From NCBI GenBank assembly GCA_022376925.1, contig JAIOJX010000032.1, forward strand, positions 200,628,939-200,692,938: DNA of 64,000 bases, given 5' to 3'. Source of the DNA: Tragulus kanchil. Its lineage: Eukaryota; Chordata; Mammalia; Artiodactyla; Tragulidae. Both the position numbers and the translations under genes were made by a program. The notes under the pieces are model-generated. The model made no database searches. It was not told the DNA's origin and was given only the letters and a program-made list of their open reading frames with translations. Of this stretch, positions 56,991 to 64,000 are shown piece after piece; the first letter of the stretch is position 1, and every line of letters starts with the position of its first letter.

Positions 56991-58430
56991 TCACCTTGTA
57001 AGTCCTCTCCCTCTTTCCCTCTTGTCTGTGTACCTTAGGTTTCTCTTTAGCCTCCTTTCCCAGGCTTTACCTCCAATTCATGAACTTGATATCAAGATAA
57101 AAATAAAATTTGGGAAGGGGAAAGGAGTATTTTAAATGAAAATCAGTTCACAAATCTGAAGACAGCAAGCCTTGTATTGACTTAAAAAATGATAATCCCT
57201 CTAATGGGACTCCCCTAGGGTAGAAGGACGGGAAAGACAGTGGAGACAGTGCATATGATCATTATAAGAGAAGTCAGCTACATACACTCTTCATAAAGCC
57301 TGGAAACTTAAACTTAGAAACAAGTCCGAGTGTGGGACACACATCCTCACCAGCCTGACCCACGTTGAGGCAAACGCAACCTTTAAAAAGTGCAGCTATT
57401 CATTCCTCATAAAGCCTGGAATTAATTAGTTAACATTTACCCTAGTAGCCAAATACCAAACTGCCTCCAATCAACTAACCTCTTTACATCCTAGGATATT
57501 ATGGAAAACTTCAGACTATCATATGTGAAAAAAACAGCAGTATCACCTAATGTCTGCAGAATGCCCGCGTGCAAAGTCCCTTCAGTCATGTCTGACTCTT
57601 TGCAACCCTACGGACTGTAGCCCACAAGATTTCTCTGTCCATGGGATTTTCCAGGCAAGAATACTGGAGTGGGTTGCCATTTCCTCCTCAGGGAATCTTC
57701 CCGAACCAGGGATCACACCCACGTCTCCTATGGCTTCTGCACTGCAGATGGATTCTTTACCACTGAGCCACAAGGGAAGTCAGTGCAGTGTCTACAGAGC
57801 TATTGTTTTACGTCAGGCCGTGGGCTGGGCACCTGTATACTCTACTATCATGTGATCCTTTTCATGGTAAGTATGAAATATATCTAAGATAGAGAGGCTG
57901 TAAGGAAAATGTTTAGGAAAATAAAGACGCTATATTGAAAGACAGACTGAGTGTGGCATCACACAATCCTGCTTCAAGTCCTAGATCTGCCTCTCACTAG
58001 CTGTGTGATCTTGAACACTTATTGCACTGTCCTGAGTCTAAGCGTCTATATAGGGTTTATCTAGGTGCCTCAATAACGCACACAAAGCCTAGAGCACAGC
58101 GTTAGGCGCACAGTAACTATTCAACAGACGTCACCTTGTAAGTCCTCTCCCTCTTTCCCTCTTGTCTGTGTACCTTAGGTTTCTCTTTAGCCTCCTTTCC
58201 CAGGCTTTACCTCCAATTCATGAACTTGATATCAAGATAAAAATAAAATTTGGGAAGGGGAAAGGAGTATTTTAAATGAAAATCAGTTCACAAATCTGAA
58301 GACAGCAAGCCTTGTATTGACTTAAAAAATGATAATCCCTCTAATGGGACTCCCCTAGGGTAGAAGGACGGGAAAGACAGTGGAGACAGTGCATATGATC
58401 ATTATAAGAGAAGTCAGCTACATACACTCT

Positions 58431-58811
58431 CAGACTTCTTGTGTCTGGCCACAGACAGCAATGGAAATGGAGACTGTGACTAAGCTATCATAAGTCAGTG
58501 AACATCATTCCTGGATTTACCTGGGAGGCAAATCATTCAGTCATATCAATAAGCAGGGAAGGGGCTGAAAGTGAGTAGGATATTTTTTTTTATCAGAACC
58601 ATAGGCACAGCTTCCAATGTTTACCTATATTTGCAAATATCAACTTACCTTCACCTATCCTTCCTAATATGAGCTTTAGAACCTACTGCCCCATTGAGAA
58701 GAGGTCCCCCCACAAAAAACTGAAACATGAAGAATGCCTCTACAGGAATTGAATCCAAAAGAGCTTGGTTGTTGCATTCATTCTCTCCATCACCCTTCAC
58801 TCATCATTACA
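58431..58811. other. Single-copy sequence, nothing recognised
   Basis: AT-rich, no domain-bearing frame. Confidence 0.55.
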
Positions 58812-58821
58812 AGAAAGAGTC

Positions 58822-59090
58822 GGGGCTTCCCTGGTGGTCTAGTGGGTAAGGACACCACCTTGCAGTGCAAGGGGCGCTGGTTCGATCCCTGGCCTGGGAA
58901 GATCCCACGTGCTGTGGAGTGGCCGGACCAATGTGTCCAACTACCAAGCCAACGCTCTGGAGCACATGTGCCCAGAGCTGGTGCTCTGTGACAAGAAAGG
59001 CCACTGCAATGGGAGGCCCACACAGGCTAAATAACAAAGAAAATAAATAAATGAAAGACCAGTAGAAATGGCCAAAAAAATTTTTAAAAA
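58822..59090 (+). mobile_element. CHR-type SINE with 13-bp target-site duplication
   Basis: 'gggcttccctggtggtctag', 'ggttcgatccctggcctggg', 'agcacatgtgcccagagctg' and 'gcaatgggaggcccacacag', with tail 'accagtagaaatggccaaaa'. 'aagaaagagtcgg' at 58811 pairs with 'aagaaagagttgg' at 59091. Single-copy location. Confidence 0.93.
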
Positions 59091-59103
59091 AAGAAAGAGT
59101 TGG

Positions 59104-59726
59104 TCTCCATCAAGAAACTCACAGTCTAGTGATGGACATGCCACTTATTGACACTGAAGCCTGATGACTGCTTTAATAACATTGTTCCCATGGCACTCGG
59201 CACAAGGATGGGGAAGCCTAATCCCAACTACCCCCACCCAGGAATTCTTCTTGGCCCACAGCATATATAGATGCCTGCTGACGTTCTGCTCCTAGCTGAA
59301 ACTCTGCCTGTTCAGTCTGATCAGGATCTCTGACTCTTCTCACATCCCAGGCCCTCTGTCTGCACTCAGATTCAAAAAGCAACATATGTTTATGTCTGAA
59401 AGGACACCTAGATATGATCTTGCCTGACCTTTTCATTTTACAAACTGAATTCCAGAGAGGGAATAACTTCTCCTAGGTTGCAAAGCGAGCCGATCGAGAA
59501 CTAGGACACAGGTCTCCCAACAACCACACAGGAAAGTGTGGTATGCTACAAGTGTGTTCCTATCTCATAGGTGATTCTTTGACCTCCTTGGCGAATTTAC
59601 AATTCTAAGTCCCTCCACTCCTCTGCAAAGCCTAATAAAACGACCAGAAGCATTCGCCAGTGGGCTAACAAGACTCAGTTCTGAGGCTTACGTCAAGGAG
59701 TACCGATAAAGTATCTTCTATCTGTA
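59104..59726. other. Single-copy sequence with a weak MIR-like patch
   Basis: 59430-59525 has 'tttcattttacaaactgaat' and 'aggttgcaaagcgagccgat', perhaps reverse MIR. Otherwise nothing is recognised. Confidence 0.4.
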
Positions 59727-59964
59727 CTCTAACTCTGTGCTGTGCTGTGCTTAGTTGCTCAGCTGTGTCCGACTCTTTGTGACCCCATGGACTGTACCCC
59801 ATCAGGCTCCTCTGTTCGTGGCGATTCTCCAGGCAAGAATACTAGAGTGGGTTGCCGTGCTCTCCTCCAGGGGATCTTCTCCACCCAGGAACTGGACTGG
59901 GCCCTCCTGCATTACAGGTGGATTCTTTACCAGCTGAGATACCAGGGAAACCCCCTCTAACTCT
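59727..59964 (-). mobile_element. Bov-tA-type SINE with 10-bp target-site duplication
   Basis: 'ttgctcagctgtgtccgact', 'ccatggactgtaccccatca', 'ggcaagaatactagagtggg' and 'ggattctttaccagctgaga' to 'taccagggaaacccc'. 'ctctaactct' occurs at 59727-59736 and 59955-59964. Confidence 0.94.
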
Positions 59965-60014
59965 ACTCATTCAAATGACCTTGCAGTATATTAAGTATCT
60001 TAGGTAGTCTTCTT

Positions 60015-60235
60015 CTGTCTTGATTGGGATATGATGGCTTTACAGTGTTGGGTTAGTTTCTGCTGGTACAGCATGAATCAGATAGATGTATACATGTATC
60101 CCTTCCCTCCTGAGGCTCCCTCCCACCGCCTCCATTCCACCTCTGAATGTCATCACAGAGCACCAAGCCTAGCTCCCTGGGATCCACAGCAGCCCTCCCA
60201 CGAGTTTTCTATGACACACGTGGTAGTGTAGGTAG
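60015..60235 (-). mobile_element. Artiodactyl L1 3' end, reverse orientation
   Basis: 'tttacagtgttgggttagtt tctgctggtacagcatgaat' and 'acacacgtggtagtgtaggt' match the reverse of the artiodactyl L1 3' UTR ('gtgttagtttctgctgtaca ... tttacacatggtagtgtat'). D21 begins inside, repeating 60139-60235 at 61278. Confidence 0.7.
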
Positions 60236-60604
60236 CCTTTATCAAACCCTCCTGAAAATGATAATGGGCATCAAGTCCATAAACAGCAGGAGAGAGTGGA
60301 AACCTCTTGGGTCTAGCATTACATCACTTGTCAGATTCTATGCAGACTTCTTCATCTCTTATCACTGAATGAATGGGAGAAAAAAGGTTTCCTGGAGCTG
60401 CATATTGTGTTCTTTGGCAACTGGGAAGGCTAATGCTGCACCTCTGAACTAATCCTTCACACATACGCTCGTGAGCTCTATCTGCCCCAGGGCTCCTAGG
60501 AAAGCTGCATGGCAGAGCATCGGAGCACTGGTACAGGAGTCAGGCATGCTGGGTCGGAACAAGGCTTCTTCCCCGAGTAAACTACAGCAGGTAGAACTCC
60601 CTAG

Positions 60605-60715
60605 GTCTGCCTTTCCTCATCTGTTTACCAACCTTGTTGGATTGTTGTAAGAATTAAATAATATATTTGAATAAAGGACCTGGCTTATATTGGAGGGGCC
60701 AGTAAATATTCGTGT
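60605..60715 (+). mobile_element. MIR 3' part
   Basis: 'ctgcctttcctcatctgttt', 'ttggattgttgtaagaatta' and 'aataaaggacctggcttata' match MIR. Second copy 61743-61853. Confidence 0.6.
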
Positions 60716-60959
60716 ACTTCCCCTTCCATTAAAGCAGGAAAACAAACATCCCTATTTCTAGTTAAGCCCTAACTCTCATTACCTAGCATCTGACTATTCA
60801 TTTTCTCTGCTCAAGTTCTTACCTTCCCCTTTGTAAAAAGAACCTCTTCCTATATTCCAGAAAATAATGTGACAGATCTACTCAATTTTCCCTAGATAAA
60901 GGTATGATTTATAATAGAAGCATAATTTTAACAGTAGAATTAATCATGTGTGGGTGAGA

Positions 60960-61160
60960 AGGAGGAAATAAATGATGACTAAGTGCCTACTATGTACCAG
61001 GCATTTGAAGCATATTAGTTAACACAATCTTATATTGCTCCTAGGAGGGTCTCTGTTATTCTCCCACTTTACAGACGTGGATTGGGATGGTTAAGTAAAC
61101 TCAAACCAGTGTAGATATTAAGTAGCACAGTTAAGACATGAACCTATGAGACTTCAAAGC
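60960..61160 (-). mobile_element. MIR, reverse orientation
   Basis: 'taagtgcctactatgtacca ggca', 'ctctgttattctcccacttt acagacg' and 'ggttaagtaaactcaaacc' follow reverse MIR over about 200 bp. Second copy 62098-62298. Confidence 0.72.
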
Positions 61161-62556
61161 CATTTTTCTTTCCATTTATGCAACACTCTTAGTTGAGAAG
61201 CAGAAGCATCCACTGAAACTCTTAAAGAGAAAGCAGGCCAACATGAACCATGAACTAAATGTGGTGGACGCTCCTGTACCTCTGAATGTCATCACAGAGC
61301 ACCAAGCCTAGCTCCTGGGATCCACAGCAGCCCTCCCACGCGTTTTCTATGACACACGTGGTAGTGTAGGTAGCCTTTATCAAACCCTCCTGAAAATGAT
61401 AATGGGCATCAAGTCCATAAACAGCAGGAGAGAGTGGAAACCTCTTGGGTCTAGCATTACATCACTTGTCAGATTCTATGCAGACTTCTTCATCTCTTAT
61501 CACTGAATGAATGGGAGAAAAAAGGTTTCCTGGAGCTGCATATTGTGTTCTTTGGCAACTGGGAAGGCTAATGCTGCACCTCTGAACTAATCCTTCACAC
61601 ATACGCTCGTGAGCTCTATCTGCCCCAGGGCTCCTAGGAAAGCTGCATGGCAGAGCATCGGAGCACTGGTACAGGAGTCAGGCATGCTGGGTCGGAACAA
61701 GGCTTCTTCCCCGAGTAAACTACAGCAGGTAGAACTCCCTAGGTCTGCCTTTCCTCATCTGTTTACCAACCTTGTTGGATTGTTGTAAGAATTAAATAAT
61801 ATATTTGAATAAAGGACCTGGCTTATATTGGAGGGGCCAGTAAATATTCGTGTACTTCCCCTTCCATTAAAGCAGGAAAACAAACATCCCTATTTCTAGT
61901 TAAGCCCTAACTCTCATTACCTAGCATCTGACTATTCATTTTCTCTGCTCAAGTTCTTACCTTCCCCTTTGTAAAAAGAACCTCTTCCTATATTCCAGAA
62001 AATAATGTGACAGATCTACTCAATTTTCCCTAGATAAAGGTATGATTTATAATAGAAGCATAATTTTAACAGTAGAATTAATCATGTGTGGGTGAGAAGG
62101 AGGAAATAAATGATGACTAAGTGCCTACTATGTACCAGGCATTTGAAGCATATTAGTTAACACAATCTTATATTGCTCCTAGGAGGGTCTCTGTTATTCT
62201 CCCACTTTACAGACGTGGATTGGGATGGTTAAGTAAACTCAAACCAGTGTAGATATTAAGTAGCACAGTTAAGACATGAACCTATGAGACTTCAAAGCCA
62301 TTTTTCTTTCCATTTATGCAACACTCTTAGTTGAGAAGCAGAAGCATCCACTGAAACTCTTAAAGAGAAAGCAGGCCAACATGAACCATGAACTAAATGT
62401 GTGGACGCTCCCTGTATCCTCCTGATCCAGTGATCTTCCCTTTCATTAAAAGTTTAGATGCTCGGGTGATGGATTTATGCCAGTGACCACCAGAGGGGGA
62501 TAACAGCTGGCAAAGTGCAGACTGCATGTGTATGCATGAGTGCAAAAGCATCTGTA

Positions 62557-62559
<3 letters not shown>

Positions 62560-62600
<41 letters not shown>
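62560..62600. repeat. (CA)n microsatellite
   Basis: About 20 uninterrupted CA units. Single-copy location, so its length is not confused by duplication. Confidence 0.96.
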
Positions 62601-62604
<4 letters not shown>

Positions 62605-62872
62605 CCCCAGCAGTCTCCTCAAACAGTAGCAGAGGATTAACAGAAATTCCTTTTAAAACAAAGATCCTTGAAGAAACAGGGCTTCCTCTCAGCCTCTCCA
62701 CGACTGCCAAAGACTGCAGAATCTCAGTACACCTTGGGAGAAAGATGGAAAAGTGGGCATCCCTTCCTCATGCAGAGTATATCCTTGTCTTGGAAATAAA
62801 GAAACATACGTTTGACCCAGCAGGTCTTACAGTCAAAGAACAGCAGGGACACAGTTAAAAAGAAATGGATTT

Positions 62873-63157
62873 GGGGCCTTCCCTGGTGGTCCAGCGGGTA
62901 GAGAGTTCACCTTGCAGTGCAGGGGGGCAACAGTTCGATCTCTGGCCCGGGAGGATGCCACATGCCGTGGAACCACTGGACCGGTGTGTCCAATTGCGAG
63001 CCAGTGCTTTGGAGCATATGCGCCCAGAGCCAGTGCTTGGCATATAGAAAAGCCACTGCAATGGGAGGCCCACACAAGCCAAAGAATAAAGATGGATGAA
63101 GATAAAATAAATTAAAAAAAAAAAAATTAAAGAGGCCAAAATTAAAAAAAAAAAAAG
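62873..63157 (+). mobile_element. CHR-type SINE with 16-bp target-site duplication
   Basis: 'gggccttccctggtggtcca', 'gcgggtagagagttcacctt', 'agcatatgcgcccagagcca' and 'gcaatgggaggcccacacaa', with tail 'taaagaggccaaaattaaaa'. 'aaaaagaaatggattt' at 62857-62872 returns at 63158-63173. A 181-codon minus-strand frame (62907-63452) is mostly antisense SINE. Confidence 0.95.
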
Positions 63158-63173
63158 AAAAAGAAATGGATTT

Positions 63174-63604
63174 AGAACCAGAAGACAAGGGTCTTTGAAG
63201 TCTTGGCTCCGTCGCACCAGTTGTACGTACGGTGGTGCTGAGTCCCTTTACACCTCCGGCCATGCATCTCCCCGCAGGTTCAATGGGATGCCAGCACCCA
63301 CCTTCCAAGGCTACCCCACAGAAAGAAATGAGGTGAGGCAAAGCACTCTGTAAAGTGTACAAATGCCTGCTGCCCTTATTGGTATTATAATTATGATTAT
63401 TTACAAAGTCCTGACCTTCAAACGATGACAACATCTGCCCTGACCCACACAAGGCCTGATGCAGGAGTCACAGCACTCGGATTTTGTTAAACAGAAGCAG
63501 GAGGAATCAGGAGTCATAAACCACAGTCTGGAAGGAAGGTTCGAACTTGGCACCGCTGGTCTTTCTGTGTGGCTCCTGCCCTCCCAGGCCCACCAGCCTG
63601 TTAT
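63174..63604. other. Single-copy sequence, possible MIR pieces
   Basis: 63330-63410 has 'caaagcactctgtaaagtgt' and 'tattggtattataattatga', weakly MIR-like. No gene is recognised. Confidence 0.4.
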
Positions 63605-63955
63605 TGGTTCCCGGGAGCTGCTGTAACAAATGATCACAAACTGGGTGGCTTGAAACAACAGACATTTATTTTCTCACAATGCTAGAGGACACAAGTCTGA
63701 AATCAAGGTGTTGGCAGAGCCACGTTCTCTGGAGGCTCTCGGGGAGGATCCTTCCTTGTCTCTTTCAGCTTCTGGCAGTTGTCAGAACTCCTTAGATTCA
63801 CTGGCTTGTGACCACATCACTGTGTTCTCTGCCCCCACTGTCACCTCACCTTCTTTTCTGTCGATAAGTCTCCCCCGTGTGACTCTTATAAGGACACCTG
63901 TCACTGGATTTAGGATCCATCTAAATCCGGTGTGTCCCCATGAGTATATCCTTGC
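63605..63955 (-). mobile_element. MLT1-type LTR (ERVL-MaLR), old, reverse orientation
   Basis: 'gctgctgtaacaaatgatca', 'caaactgggtggcttgaaac', 'tttattttctcacaatgcta', 'gaaatcaaggtgttggcaga', 'cttataaggacacctgtcac' and 'ggatttaggatccatctaaa' follow the reverse complement of MaLR LTRs. No internal retroviral genes are nearby. The D22 junction truncates or ends it. Confidence 0.8.
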
Positions 63956-64000
63956 AAAAAGCCAAGGTCTTACAGTCAAAGAACAGCAGGGACACAGTTA

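Larger units (their letters stand above)
56172..58430. repeat. Tandem duplication D20, unit 1,140 bp (probable false duplication)
   Basis: Copy 1 is 56172-57311, copy 2 is 57312-58430. One a/t substitution is seen ('aagcgacta'/'aagcgtcta'). After 57290 copy 1 leaves the true path and carries a filler; 57291-57305 equals 56267-56281. Confidence 0.97.
60139..62404. repeat. Tandem duplication D21, unit 1,139 bp (probable false duplication)
   Basis: Copy 1 is 60139-61277, copy 2 is 61278-62404. Copy 2 has one C fewer in 'agctcctggg' and 'cacgcgtttt' for 'cacgagtttt', both within 70 bp of its start. Copy 1 ends 'aatgtggtggacgctcctgt' against 'aatgtgtggacgctccctgt' in copy 2. Confidence 0.97.
62775..64000. 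repeat. Tandem duplication D22, unit about 1,143-1,167 bp, cut by window edge
   Basis: 63942-63954 equals 62775-62787 ('gagtatatccttg'). Then about 20 bp are lost or altered, and 63965-64000 equals 62822-62857. Only the first 59 bp of copy 2 are inside the window. Confidence 0.9.

Noticed and set aside
62907..63452. Longest open frame, 181 codons on the minus strand
   Set aside because: Its C-terminal part ('SLFFGLCGPPIAVAFLYAKH' and similar) is the antisense translation of the CHR-type SINE, seen again in frames at 48792, 50308 and 58790. The rest is unique sequence without a domain.
207..64000. A new biological duplication system (tandem duplicator-like)
   Set aside because: Uniform 1.1-kb size, damage confined to junctions, overlaps between neighbours and broken SINE ends all fit unmerged overlaps better. 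It is kept only as a testable alternative.

Overview
Nuclear DNA of a pecoran ruminant (cattle/sheep/goat/deer group). The assignment rests on the repeats: many Bov-tA-type SINEs, a BovB-derived 3' end, CHR-type tRNA-derived SINEs of cetartiodactyls and artiodactyl L1 3' ends, over older mammalian MIR, L2, MER5-like and MLT1-like repeats. The species cannot be named from this window. I find no protein-coding gene, RNA gene, operon, CRISPR array or bacterial feature. The open frames (longest about 180 codons) are antisense SINE translations, microsatellite translations, an L1 remnant or chance.

The dominant feature is structural. Twenty-one complete direct tandem duplications and a twenty-second cut by the right edge run through the whole window. 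Here they are numbered D1-D22. Every unit is 1,082-1,170 bp, and each is present exactly twice, side by side and almost identical. Unit starts (copy 1/copy 2): D1 207/1291, D2 2307/3389, D3 4430/5546, D4 7989/9089, D5 9749/10892, D6 13461/14631, D7 19098/20205, D8 22290/23419, D9 24371/25496, D10 28214/29333, D11 30091/31239, D12 33742/34852, D13 38484/39635, D14 41476/42594, D15 43385/44479, D16 46052/47158, D17 48147/49277, D18 51316/52444, D19 53617/54731, D20 56172/57312, D21 60139/61278, D22 about 62775/63942. Collapsing them would shorten the window by about 23.6 kb, to roughly 40 kb.

The units share no sequence family and their ends respect no element boundary. Differences between copies are mostly small indels and homopolymer or dinucleotide length changes near the copy-copy junctions. 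Neighbouring duplications sometimes overlap, giving three copies of the shared stretch. All this is what pieces of 1.8-5.6 kb overlapping by about 1.1 kb look like when concatenated without merging the overlaps. I therefore read the pattern as assembly false duplication, not as a biological system, though only raw reads can settle it.

Beneath this, 1-6.6 kb holds a CpG-rich patch and a 5'-truncated L1. 7.6-12.4 kb holds an old L1, MER5-like elements, a Bov-tA and an L2. 12.7-22 kb holds a GT/GA microsatellite, L2, an MLT1 LTR, two CHR elements and a Bov-tA. 22-33 kb is mostly old repeats. 33.6-38.5 kb holds an old L1 split by a CHR element, a younger L1 with perfect target-site duplication, an AT-rich alternating tract and one of two copies of an unidentified repeat. 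38.5-64 kb holds Bov-tA, CHR, BovB, MIR and L2 elements, several CA microsatellites and an MLT1 LTR. There are no interacting genes to describe; the landscape is intergenic or deep intronic.
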